Positions 1-7,211 of a stretch of 33,990 nt of DNA are shown here, piece after piece (positions within the stretch are counted from its first letter, which is position 1; each line of letters starts with the position of its first letter). The stretch is from contig CANGDZ010000040.1 of the NCBI GenBank assembly GCA_947452785.1, positions 1 to 33,990 on the forward strand, given 5' to 3'. Position numbers and translations under genes: made by a program. The DNA is from Comamonadaceae bacterium (GTDB lineage Bacteria; Pseudomonadota; Gammaproteobacteria; Burkholderiales; Burkholderiaceae_C). The notes beneath the pieces are model-generated. The model searched no databases, had not been told where the DNA came from, and saw only the letters and a program-made list of their open reading frames with translations.

Positions 1-170
1 GTTCTTGTTCATCAGCTCGTGGTTTACGCTCTACGCTTCCTCCCCACGCTCGGTCGCCCTCACGCAGTTGCGCTTCACTTTGCTCACTGTGACCAGCTCG
101 CAGCGGGACTTGCACCCGCAGGTATGCGCCCATGTCGGGCACACCAGGTGTGCGCCCATGCTGGGCGCAC
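1..170 (-). mobile_element. Group II intron, 5' end only (cut by window edge)
   Basis: Read on the minus strand from base 170, the sequence opens with GTGCG, the group II intron 5' consensus. It then forms successive short hairpins: GCGCCC-loop-GGGCGC, GCCC-loop-GGGC, and GCGGG-TGCAAGT-CCCGC. The GGTGCAAGTCCC-type motif followed by a purine-rich run (GTGAAGCGCAAC, GAGGGCGACCGAGCGTGGGGAGG) is typical of domain I in bacterial group II introns. Domains IV to VI and the reverse transcriptase gene would lie left of the window and are not visible, so neither activity nor class can be judged. The inferred exon-intron junction is at 170/171. The 5' exon carries a perfect palindromic terminator about 10 bases away. 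That fits the known habit of class C introns of inserting beside terminators, but the class is only a guess. No protein-coding gene is supported in this stretch. Confidence 0.6.
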
Positions 171-177
171 GATCACC

Positions 178-205
178 AAAGGCTGTGACGTCACAGCCTT
201 TTTTT
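178..205 (+). terminator. Palindromic intrinsic terminator
   Basis: A perfect 24-base palindrome (178-201, arms AAAGGCTGTGAC / GTCACAGCCTTT) runs into seven consecutive T (199-205). This is the shape of a strong rho-independent terminator read on the plus strand. It probably belonged to a plus-strand gene to the left that is now separated from it by the intron. On the minus strand the same stem sits directly upstream of the inferred intron 5' end. Confidence 0.75.
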
Positions 206-223
206 CGCCTGCATTTTCTGAAA

Positions 224-237
224 TTGATGTACGTCAA
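224..237. promoter_or_regulatory. FNR/Anr-type operator palindrome
   Basis: TTGATGTACGTCAA matches the FNR/CRP-family consensus TTGAT-N4-ATCAA at all but one position and is nearly a perfect inverted repeat. It lies 35 bases upstream of the DUF2189 start codon. If it acts as a class II site (centre at -41.5), transcription would begin almost at the start codon (about 272), with a candidate -10 near 256-265. That would give a leaderless or very short-leader mRNA. An oxygen-responsive regulator is an inference from the motif alone. Confidence 0.45.
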
Positions 238-271
238 GAATTAAAGGTCTTGCCAAGATTAAGCTTGGTCA

Positions 272-1108
272 ATGCCCAACCCAACTCCACCCATCCAAAA
301 AACCTCTTTACCGCCTATTCAATCCATTGAATTCGATCAACCCCTGAAATGGTTGGTTCTGGGCTGGAAAGACATTGCACGCCATCCCTTTTGGAGCTTG
401 TTACATGGGGCCGTGATGTCCATCGCAGGCCTGTTGATCACGGTCTTGGCACATGACCGTTTTTGGCTTTTAGCAGGTGCTATTTCAGGATTTTTGGTGG
501 TGGCACCGGTCTTGGCCACCAGTTTATACGCCATGAGTCGCGCGGATGAACGGCAGGAAAAGGTGGATGCTGCATTGCTCTTGAAAACTTGGACACGCTG
601 GCAACTTCACGCAAGGCAAGACCCAGCAGGCTATTGGAGTTTGATTCAATTTGGCTTGTTATTGGCATTGGCTGCCACAGGATGGGTTTTAACCTCTTCT
701 GCCTTGATCACTCTCGCTGCCAGCCAACCGATTCATACCCCTATGGATTTCATCCACCATGTTGTCTTAGCACCACAAGGCTCTTTGTTTGAAATTTGGC
801 TGGTCATGGGCGGTTTGATGGCCGCACCCATCTTTGCCTCCAGTGTGGTGTCCATGCCTTTGCTGTTGGACAAACGTGTCACTGTCATGCAAGCTGTCAT
901 GACCAGTTGGAAGGCGGTCATCACACACCCTGTGATCCTGGCTTTTTGGGCCTTCTTGATCATGGGTTTTGCCACCTTGGGCTTGATGTCGCTCTTCTTA
1001 GGCCTGATCTTCGTCATTCCGATGTTGGGACACGCCAGTTGGCATGCCTACAAAGACTTGGTGGACACACACCATTTGCCAGACCGTTTGTCTTCTGAGG
1101 TTCTCTGA
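272..1108 (+). CDS. DUF2189-family integral membrane protein
   Basis: A 278-residue hydrophobic protein of unknown function that I recognise as a DUF2189 protein from the central pattern around residues 25-60 (PLKWLVLGWKDIARHPFWSLLHG) and its membrane layout. About six hydrophobic segments are visible, roughly at residues 45-62, 65-90, 125-150, 170-195, 215-235 and 238-262. The first 20 residues are polar and proline-rich. The start at 272 lacks a clear Shine-Dalgarno sequence, but the reading frame is open from there and the next methionine lies beyond the conserved start of the family. The stop codon overlaps the start of the next gene (TGATG), so the two are probably translated together. 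An FNR-like palindrome sits just upstream. No enzymatic residues are evident and I assign no function. Confidence 0.8.
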   Translation: MPNPTPPIQKTSLPPIQSIEFDQPLKWLVLGWKDIARHPFWSLLHGAVMSIAGLLITVLAHDRFWLLAGAISGFLVVAPVLATSLYAMSRADERQEKVDAALLLKTWTRWQLHARQDPAGYWSLIQFGLLLALAATGWVLTSSALITLAASQPIHTPMDFIHHVVLAPQGSLFEIWLVMGGLMAAPIFASSVVSMPLLLDKRVTVMQAVMTSWKAVITHPVILAFWAFLIMGFATLGLMSLFLGLIFVIPMLGHASWHAYKDLVDTHHLPDRLSSEVL

Positions 1109-1317
1109 TGTGGGGATTCACTGAAACACAAATTGCCGGTTTTGGATTGACCGTCGGCGTGGGTGCGTTTATGGCCTATATGCTGTTCATCATCGGCCAT
1201 TTAGCCTGGGAATCCAAAGCCGGAAAGTTTGGTACTTTTGTTATTTTTTTAGGTCTGGCCTTCGGCATGGTGGGTTTTGTGGCCAAAGGCTTCATCCAGT
1301 GGTTTCTGGAAAAGTGA
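1108..1317 (+). CDS. Small membrane protein, DUF2788 family
   Basis: A 69-residue protein with two hydrophobic helices (about residues 8-30 and 41-62) joined by a short polar loop (HLAWESKAGKFG). This matches the small DUF2788 proteins common in beta- and gammaproteobacteria; their function is unknown. The start codon shares one base with the stop of the preceding DUF2189 gene, and GAGG lies at 1097-1100, so the two genes form a coupled pair. No terminator is visible after it; the next 277 bases form the DnaA-box region in front of minC. Confidence 0.75.
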   Translation: MWGFTETQIAGFGLTVGVGAFMAYMLFIIGHLAWESKAGKFGTFVIFLGLAFGMVGFVAKGFIQWFLEK

Positions 1318-1357
1318 TCTGTATAAAGTTGTGGATAGTTTGACTCAAAAGACCAAG

Positions 1358-1366
1358 TTATCCACA
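1358..1366 (+). promoter_or_regulatory. Consensus DnaA box
   Basis: TTATCCACA is identical to the strong consensus DnaA-binding site. It faces the minus-strand box at 1330-1338 as an inverted pair. Confidence 0.7.
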
Positions 1367-1476
1367 GCAATCTTCAAAGTGGCAAAGTTGTTCATATTTC
1401 AGATACAGCACACAAGCAGACTCATGCACATGGGTACAGACAAGCTAAGTCTTTGAAAGATATGAACTTTAAAACC

Positions 1477-1485
1477 TTGTCCACA
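1477..1485 (+). promoter_or_regulatory. DnaA box next to GC spacer and trio
   Basis: TTGTCCACA fits the relaxed consensus TTNTCCACA. It is the box closest to the GAT-triplet run, separated from it by a GC-rich spacer, as in described bacterial unwinding systems. Confidence 0.6.
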
Positions 1486-1594
1486 GAAGAGCCGCTCCCT
1501 TATCTACTACTACTATATTAATATAAAGAAATAAGAGAAAGAGAGGGGATAACCTTGAGAGGTAAAATCTGTCTCTTTCAAGCCCACGGGATCC

Positions 1595-2383
1595 ATGTTG
1601 TCCGCTTCCGCTTCAAGCTCCTCAATCAGTTATGAAATCAAAAGTGCCGACTTGGCACTGGTGGCACTGTTATTGAAAACGGCTCACATCGACACCCTCG
1701 CACATGATTTGAAAAGACAACTGGCAGAAACGCCCGATTTTTTTGATCAAGAACCTGTGGTGATTGATTTAAGTGGCTTACCCGAACCAGAAAAAGCGCA
1801 AGCGGTTGATTTTCCCCGTTTGATGGCGCTGTTGCGGTCGCATAGCATGTTGCCGATTGCCTTGCGCTCAGGTTCACCCGAGCAGATGCAAGCGGGCAAA
1901 GCGGCAGGATTGATCGACGCTACCTACGCGCGAATTTTGAAAACACCGGTGGCCACACCAACGCCTACAGCAGCACCCGCTGCGGTTGCCAAAGCGGCCC
2001 CCGCTAAATCACACCCTATGGAGGCAGTCACTGCACTGGGTGCTTTGGTGATCGACAAACCTTTACGCTCCGGTCAGCAAATCTATGCCAAAGGCCGCGA
2101 TTTGGTGATTTTGGCCATGGTCAATCCTGGTGCTGAAGTGATTGCCGATGGCAACATCCATGTGTATTCCACTTTGCGCGGCAAAGCCATTGCAGGGGCC
2201 AGGGGCAACAGCCAGGCCATGATCTTTGCGCAGTGCATGGAGCCTGAATTGATCTCGATTGCGGGTGTGTACCGAACCAGCGAAAATGCTTTGCCTGTTG
2301 ATATCTGGGGCCAAGCCGCCCAGGTCAGCCTCAAACCGAGCCCTGAAGGCGAAAAACTGGTCATCCAGCGCCTTAAATCTTGA
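1595..2383 (+). CDS. minC: Septum site-determining protein MinC
   Basis: A 262-residue MinC, the inhibitor that, recruited by MinD, blocks FtsZ polymerisation away from midcell. The N-terminal domain (residues about 10-110) carries the MinC_N pattern (YEIKSADLALVALLL near 10-24, then EPVVIDLSGL). A linker rich in Ala, Pro and Thr covers about 112-140. The C-terminal beta-helix domain, which binds MinD, begins around KPLRSGQQIYAKGRDLVIL and contains the repeated GAEVIADGNIHVYSTLRGKAIAGARG pattern, ending at VIQRLKS. Length is slightly above the usual 230-250. The start at 1595 lacks a strong Shine-Dalgarno sequence. It lies directly downstream of the DnaA-box region and 49 bases ahead of minD. 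Confidence 0.93.
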   Translation: MLSASASSSSISYEIKSADLALVALLLKTAHIDTLAHDLKRQLAETPDFFDQEPVVIDLSGLPEPEKAQAVDFPRLMALLRSHSMLPIALRSGSPEQMQAGKAAGLIDATYARILKTPVATPTPTAAPAAVAKAAPAKSHPMEAVTALGALVIDKPLRSGQQIYAKGRDLVILAMVNPGAEVIADGNIHVYSTLRGKAIAGARGNSQAMIFAQCMEPELISIAGVYRTSENALPVDIWGQAAQVSLKPSPEGEKLVIQRLKS

Positions 2384-2432
2384 TTTTCAATTTCATTTTC
2401 GAATTTTTATCTCTCAGAAAGACCTATCACCC

Positions 2433-3248
2433 ATGGCAAAAATCGTCGTTGTGACTTCCGGCAAAGGTGGTGTGGGTAAAACCACCACCAGCGCCAGTTT
2501 TGCCACAGGCTTGGCCCTGCGCGGCTTGAAGACTGTGGTCATTGACTTTGATGTGGGTTTACGCAACCTCGACCTGATCATGGGTTGTGAGCGCCGCGTT
2601 GTGTATGACTTCATCAATGTGATTCAAGGTGAAGCCAACCTCAATCAGGCCCTGATCAAGGACAAACAGTGTGAAAACTTGTTTGTGCTGGCGGCTTCGC
2701 AAACGCGCGACAAAGACGCATTGAGCCAGGAAGGCGTAGAGAAGGTTTTGAACGATTTGGCAGGGATGGGCTTCGACTACATCGTTTGCGACTCTCCTGC
2801 GGGCATTGAGACGGGTGCATTGATGGCCATGCACTTCGCCGACGAAGCGCTGATCGTCACCAACCCCGAAGTGTCTTCGGTACGCGATTCAGACCGTATT
2901 TTGGGTATGTTGGGTAGCAAAACCAAACGTGCGATTGAAGGTGGCGATCCGATCAAAGAGCATTTACTTATCACCCGCTACAACCCGAACCGTGTGGAAG
3001 ACGGTCAAATGCTGTCATTGCAAGACATTCAGGACATCCTGCGTGTGCCGCTGATTGGGGTGATTCCTGAGAGCGAAAACGTGTTGCAAGCCTCCAACCA
3101 AGGCACGCCAGCCATTCATATGAACGGAGCCGATGTTTCAGAAGCCTACAAAGACGTGATTGATCGCTTTTTGGGTGAAGACAAGCCTTTGCGTTTCACT
3201 GAGGTGGAAAAAACTGGCTTTTTCAAGCGTCTTTTTGGGGGGAAATAA
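2433..3248 (+). CDS. minD: Septum site-determining ATPase MinD
   Basis: A 271-residue MinD, the membrane-associated ATPase that carries MinC to the membrane and oscillates with MinE. The deviant Walker A motif (GKGGVGKTTT, residues 10-19) has the signature lysine K11. The switch/Walker B segments VVIDFDVGLRNLDLIMGCERR and YIVCDSPAGIETGALMAM are intact. The C-terminal amphipathic membrane-targeting helix (FFKRLFGG, last 10 residues) is present. I chose 2433 (MAKIVVVTSGK) because it matches the family N terminus; an in-frame upstream start at 2259 would add 58 residues lying inside minC and is not credible. It is cotranscribed with minC and minE, with 3 bases to minE. Confidence 0.96.
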   Translation: MAKIVVVTSGKGGVGKTTTSASFATGLALRGLKTVVIDFDVGLRNLDLIMGCERRVVYDFINVIQGEANLNQALIKDKQCENLFVLAASQTRDKDALSQEGVEKVLNDLAGMGFDYIVCDSPAGIETGALMAMHFADEALIVTNPEVSSVRDSDRILGMLGSKTKRAIEGGDPIKEHLLITRYNPNRVEDGQMLSLQDIQDILRVPLIGVIPESENVLQASNQGTPAIHMNGADVSEAYKDVIDRFLGEDKPLRFTEVEKTGFFKRLFGGK

Positions 3249-3251
3249 ACC

Positions 3252-3512
3252 ATGTCTTTCCTTTCATTCCTGCTTGGGGAAAAGAAAAAAACGGCCAGCG
3301 TGGCCAAAGAACGTCTGCAAATCATCTTGGCGCATGAGCGCAGTGGACGCAATGCGGCAGAACCTGACTATCTGCCCGCGTTGCAGCGTGAGCTGGTGGC
3401 TGTGATCAGCAAATACATCAAAATCAACCCCGACGACATCAAGGTGAACTTGGAACGTCAGGACAATTTGGAAGTGCTCGAAGTCAAAATCGAGCTGCCA
3501 GACGCGCGTTAA
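3252..3512 (+). CDS. minE: Cell division topological specificity factor MinE
   Basis: An 86-residue MinE, which stimulates MinD ATPase and confines MinCD inhibition to the poles. The N-terminal membrane and MinD-contact segment is MSFLSFLLG followed by a basic stretch. The anti-MinCD helix [14 protein letters not shown] spans about 17-30, and the dimerisation domain ([27 protein letters not shown]) spans 40-66. Length matches the family (80-90). It starts 3 bases after minD and is the last gene before a hairpin terminator. Confidence 0.95.
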   Translation: MSFLSFLLGEKKKTASVAKERLQIILAHERSGRNAAEPDYLPALQRELVAVISKYIKINPDDIKVNLERQDNLEVLEVKIELPDAR

Positions 3513-3537
3513 GCAGTGTTTAAGACCTCTTAACAAC

Positions 3538-3567
3538 AAAAGGGCTCTGAATCACCAGAGCCCTTTT
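3538..3567. terminator. Bidirectional terminator, minE / oxidoreductase
   Basis: A 9-bp stem AGGGCTCTG (3541-3549) / CAGAGCCCT (3556-3564) with a 6-base loop is flanked by an A run on the left and a T run on the right. It can therefore end the min operon on the plus strand and the convergent oxidoreductase gene on the minus strand. Confidence 0.85.
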
Positions 3568-3583
3568 TCATGGAGCAGGCTTT

Positions 3584-6500
3584 TCAAGCCACAAATTTCG
3601 CCATCAAAGCCGTCCATTGCAAGCGTGCGGCCTTGAGGTTGCGATCCTTTACGTGGCCAAAGCCTTTGATCAGTTCGGGAATACGGGCCACGTCCACAGC
3701 CAAGCCATGGTTATCAGCGGTTAACTGCGCCAAGATCACGTTCAGGCTGCTTTGGTATTCACCGATCAAGGCACGCTCGGTGCGGCGCTCTTCGCTGCGG
3801 CCAAAAACATCGAGTGCCGTGCCGCGCAAAAACTTGAGCCGCGCCAAGACCTTGAAACCGGTGAGCATGAGTGGGCCAAATTTTTGTTTGACGAGTTCGC
3901 CTTTGTCGTTGGTCTCTGCGATCAATGGAGGCGCCAGGTGGTAGTTAAGTTTAAAGTCGCCTTCAAACATGCCGTTGACCCGCTTCAAAAACGCGGTATC
4001 GGTATGCAAACGGGCCACCTCGTATTCGTCCTTGTAAGCCATTAACTTGAACAGGTAGCGTGCCACGGTTTCGGTCAACACCGTTTTGCCCAGCTTGGAC
4101 TCGGCTTGCTGCACTTGGCCGACAAAGCGGAGATAGCGTTGAGCGTAGGCTGCGTTTTGGTAGTCTGACAAAAAGGCCACACGACGCTCAATCAGGGTGT
4201 CCAAGGCGTCGCGTTTTTTGAACTTAATCACCTGCGACGGCGCCATGATGCGCTGCACCGAAGCCGCGTCGTGCGCCGCATGGCGCCCCCATTCAAAAGC
4301 CGTTTGGTTGTTTTGTACTTGCACGCCGTTGAGTTCCATGGCACGCGCAATGCTCTCACGCGACAAGGGGATCCAACCTTTTTGCCAGGCGTAACCCAAG
4401 ATCATCGGGTTCACATAAATCGTGTCGCCCATCAGTTGATTGGCCATGGCATCGGCATCGAAGGCGCCGACACCGTTCACACCCACGGCTTGCACAATTT
4501 CAGCCAGGCATTGCTCGGCAGGATTTTCCCAATTGCCGTTTTTCACAAAGGCCGCTGTTGGTGTGCCGTGTGAGTTCAAGGCCACGCGCGTGCGACCCTG
4601 GCGCATGCGCAAAGCCGTTTCTTTGCTGGCGGTCACGATCGGGTCGCAGCCAATGATCACATCGGCGGCGGCCATGCTGACGCGTGTGGTGCGAATATCG
4701 TCTTGGTGATTGGCAATCAGCACATGGCTCCAGGTGGCGCCGCCTTTTTGCGCCAGGCCAGCGGCGTCTTGCGTGATGATGCCCTTGCCATCAATGTGAC
4801 CGGCCATACCCAGCAACTGGCCAATGGTGATGACCCCGGTGCCGCCCACACCCGCCACGACCAATCCATAGGCCTGGGTTAAGACAGGCAAGACCGGTTC
4901 GGGTAACGAGCCCAAAGCCGCAGGCGAGGCCGCTTGCGTTTTGGATTTCTTTTTCAGCTGCCCGCCTTCGACGGTAACAAAGCTCGGACAAAAGCCCTTC
5001 AGGCAGCTGGTGTCCTTGTTGCAAGTGCTCTGGTTGATGGTGCGCTTGCGGCCAAACTCTGTTTCCAGCGGCTCCACCGAGAGGCAGTTGGATTGCACGC
5101 CGCAGTCGCCACAGCCTTCACACACCAACTCGTTGATCACCACCCGCACGGCAGGGTCGACCATGGTGCCGCGTTTGCGGCGGCGGCGTTTTTCGGTGGC
5201 ACAGGTCTGGTCGTAAATGATGACGGTGCAACCCTTGATCTCACGCATTTCACGTTGGATGCGATCGAGTTCGTCACGGTGGTGCACCGTCACGCCTTCG
5301 GCCAGGGTCACGCCATCGTATTTGTCCGGCTCGTCGGTCACTACGTCGATGCGCACCGCGCCTTCGGCGCGCATGCTTTGTGCAATTTGCACTACGCTGT
5401 GGCCTTCAGGGCGCTCGCCCACCTGCTGGCCACCGGTCATGGCCACGGCATCGTTGTATAGAATTTTGTAGGTGATGTTCACGCCCGCCACAATGCTCTG
5501 GCGAATCGCCAGCATGCCGCTGTGAAAGTAGGTGCCATCGCCCACATTGGCAAACATATGTTGGTCGTGGCTGAACGGCTGTTGACCCACCCATGGCACG
5601 CCCTCACCGCCCATTTGGGTAAAGCCCACGGTGCTGCGGTCCATCCACACGCTCATGAAATGGCAGCCGATGCCGGCCATGGCGCGCGAGCCTTCGGGCA
5701 CGCGCGTGGACGTGTTGTGCGGGCAGCCCGAACAAAACCAAGGTGTACGCTCGCCGATGGCGTTGACATTCAACACCTGCAGGGATCTTTCCTTCGCCTC
5801 CAAAATCGCCAATTGCGCATCGATGCGCGCGGTCGTGTCGGCGTCCAGGCCGAGCTTTTTCAGGCGCTTGGCCAAGGCTTTGGCAATCAAGGCCGGCGTC
5901 AAATCGGCGTTGGCGCGCAGCAGGGTACGGCTGTGCGGGTTGGAGACCGACCATTCACCGCCGGTGGTTTCGCCTTCTTGTTCGTCGAACTTGCCCAGCA
6001 CCCTGGGACGCACATCGTCGCGCCAGTTGTACAGCTCTTCTTTTATTTGGTACTCGATCAATTGGCGCTTTTCTTCGATCACCAAAATCTCTTGCAAGCC
6101 CGTGGCAAATTCGCGCGTGGAGTGTGACTCCAGCGGCCAGACCACGCCCACCTTGTGCACGCGGATGCCCAGGCGCTGGCAGGTGGCGTCTTCCAAGCCC
6201 AGGTCCAGCAAGGCTTGGCGGGTGTCGTTGTAGGCCTTGCCGCTGGCGATGATGCCAAAGCGGTCATGCGGGCCTTGCACCACGTTGTGATTGAGCTTAT
6301 TGGCGCGAATATAGGCCAGTGCGGCATACCATTTGTAGTCAAACAAACGCGCTTCCTGGTCCAGCGCAGGGTCCGGCCAGCGGATGTGCACACCACCGGG
6401 CGGCATCTCAAATTCAGGCAAGATAATTTTCACGCGCTCGGGGTCGATCTCGGCGGTGGCGCTGGACTCCACAATTTCTTGGATGGTCTTCATGCCCGAC

Positions 6501-7123
6501 CAGATGCCTGCAAAGCGGCTCAGTGCGATGCCATGCACGCCCATGTCCAACACATCTTGCACCGAGGTGGGAAAGAACACCGGCAGGCCACAGGCCTTGA
6601 AAATATGGTCACTCTGGTGCGCAGCGGTGGAGCTTTTGGCCACATGGTCGTCACCGGCCACGGCCAACACGCCGCCCCAGGGCGTGGTGCCGGCCATGTT
6701 GGCGTGTTTGAAGACGTCGGAGCAACGGTCGACGCCCGGGCCTTTGCCATACCAAATGCCAAAGACGCCATCAAAGCGGTTGCTGCCCGGTGGGGCAAAC
6801 CCCAGTTGCTGCGTGCCCCACAGTGCGGTGGCGGCCAATTCTTCGTTCACGCCGGGTTGAAAGACGATGTTTTGCGCTTGCAAATACGACTTGGCTTTCC
6901 ACAAAAACTGGTCGTAACTGCCCAGCGGCGAACCTCGATAACCACTGATGAAACCTGCGGTATTTTTGCCTTGCAGCGCATCGCGCTGGCGTTGCAACAT
7001 CGGCAGTTTGACCAAGGCTTGCACACCGCTCATGAAGGCGCGACCCGTGTCCAAGCTGTACTTGTCGTCCAGCGTCACGGTTTCCAGGGCTTTGCGAATC
7101 GAATCGGGAAGTGGGGCGTTCAT
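3584..7123 (-). CDS. Fused indolepyruvate ferredoxin oxidoreductase
   Basis: An enzyme of about 1179 residues that joins the alpha and beta subunits of 2-oxoacid:ferredoxin oxidoreductases. In the family it decarboxylates aryl-pyruvates such as indolepyruvate to aryl-acetyl-CoA with reduction of ferredoxin. The N-terminal region (about 25-450) has the GRAFMSGVQAL and GYRGSPLGSYDQ motifs. The thiamine diphosphate site is GDGTYFHSG (from residue 528) with YNDAVAMTGGQ. A cysteine-rich iron-sulfur segment begins at C668 (CEGCGDCGVQSNC, later CNKDTSCLKGFCP). The gamma-like domain starts near GVGGTGVIT (758) and is followed by a long C-terminal extension. I place the start at 7123 because a GGAG lies 7 bases upstream; a methionine four codons earlier overlaps that site. 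It converges with minE over a shared terminator. Catabolism of aromatic amino acids is the likely role. Confidence 0.88.
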   Translation of the reverse strand: MNAPLPDSIRKALETVTLDDKYSLDTGRAFMSGVQALVKLPMLQRQRDALQGKNTAGFISGYRGSPLGSYDQFLWKAKSYLQAQNIVFQPGVNEELAATALWGTQQLGFAPPGSNRFDGVFGIWYGKGPGVDRCSDVFKHANMAGTTPWGGVLAVAGDDHVAKSSTAAHQSDHIFKACGLPVFFPTSVQDVLDMGVHGIALSRFAGIWSGMKTIQEIVESSATAEIDPERVKIILPEFEMPPGGVHIRWPDPALDQEARLFDYKWYAALAYIRANKLNHNVVQGPHDRFGIIASGKAYNDTRQALLDLGLEDATCQRLGIRVHKVGVVWPLESHSTREFATGLQEILVIEEKRQLIEYQIKEELYNWRDDVRPRVLGKFDEQEGETTGGEWSVSNPHSRTLLRANADLTPALIAKALAKRLKKLGLDADTTARIDAQLAILEAKERSLQVLNVNAIGERTPWFCSGCPHNTSTRVPEGSRAMAGIGCHFMSVWMDRSTVGFTQMGGEGVPWVGQQPFSHDQHMFANVGDGTYFHSGMLAIRQSIVAGVNITYKILYNDAVAMTGGQQVGERPEGHSVVQIAQSMRAEGAVRIDVVTDEPDKYDGVTLAEGVTVHHRDELDRIQREMREIKGCTVIIYDQTCATEKRRRRKRGTMVDPAVRVVINELVCEGCGDCGVQSNCLSVEPLETEFGRKRTINQSTCNKDTSCLKGFCPSFVTVEGGQLKKKSKTQAASPAALGSLPEPVLPVLTQAYGLVVAGVGGTGVITIGQLLGMAGHIDGKGIITQDAAGLAQKGGATWSHVLIANHQDDIRTTRVSMAAADVIIGCDPIVTASKETALRMRQGRTRVALNSHGTPTAAFVKNGNWENPAEQCLAEIVQAVGVNGVGAFDADAMANQLMGDTIYVNPMILGYAWQKGWIPLSRESIARAMELNGVQVQNNQTAFEWGRHAAHDAASVQRIMAPSQVIKFKKRDALDTLIERRVAFLSDYQNAAYAQRYLRFVGQVQQAESKLGKTVLTETVARYLFKLMAYKDEYEVARLHTDTAFLKRVNGMFEGDFKLNYHLAPPLIAETNDKGELVKQKFGPLMLTGFKVLARLKFLRGTALDVFGRSEERRTERALIGEYQSSLNVILAQLTADNHGLAVDVARIPELIKGFGHVKDRNLKAARLQWTALMAKFVA

Positions 7124-7211
7124 CAGAGTCTCCAACGCAGAAATCGAAAAGTCAGTGTAGGCCGCGCAGGGCGAGCCCGCTTAGCTTTAGGCGACAAGAC
7201 CACGGCCTCAT

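Larger units (their letters stand above)
1318..1594. other. DnaA-box cluster with trio and AT-rich element (oriC-like)
   Basis: This non-coding gap holds three DnaA-box sequences: CTATCCACA on the minus strand (1330-1338), the perfect consensus TTATCCACA (1358-1366) and TTGTCCACA (1477-1485). The last is followed by a GC-rich spacer (1486-1499), then TACTACTACTA (1504-1514), then an AT-rich run (1514-1534). Read 3'-5' on the bottom strand away from the third box, the triplets are GAT-GAT-GAT, the pattern described for DnaA-trios in bacterial unwinding regions. An inverted pair GTTCATAT (1390-1397) / ATATGAAC (1460-1467) lies between the boxes. The region must also contain the minC promoter. 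It may be a replication origin or only a DnaA-regulated promoter; dnaA is not in this window. Confidence 0.5.

Noticed and set aside
5..330. Overlapping short reading frames on both strands at the left edge
   Set aside because: They coincide with the structured intron-like sequence and terminator, overlap one another and resemble no protein.
609..612. tRNA or rRNA genes
   Set aside because: I looked for cloverleaf signatures and conserved rRNA segments through the window and saw none; this entry's position is arbitrary.
1544..1552. Fourth DnaA box on the minus strand (TTATCCCCT)
   Set aside because: Two mismatches in the invariant 3' half of the box; not counted.
2259..2432. N-terminal extension of MinD
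   Set aside because: It lies within minC and would add residues not found in MinD; MAKIVVVTSGK at 2433 is the family start.
7124..7135. Oxidoreductase start four codons further upstream
   Set aside because: That ATG overlaps the GGAG that fits the start at 7123 and has no site of its own.
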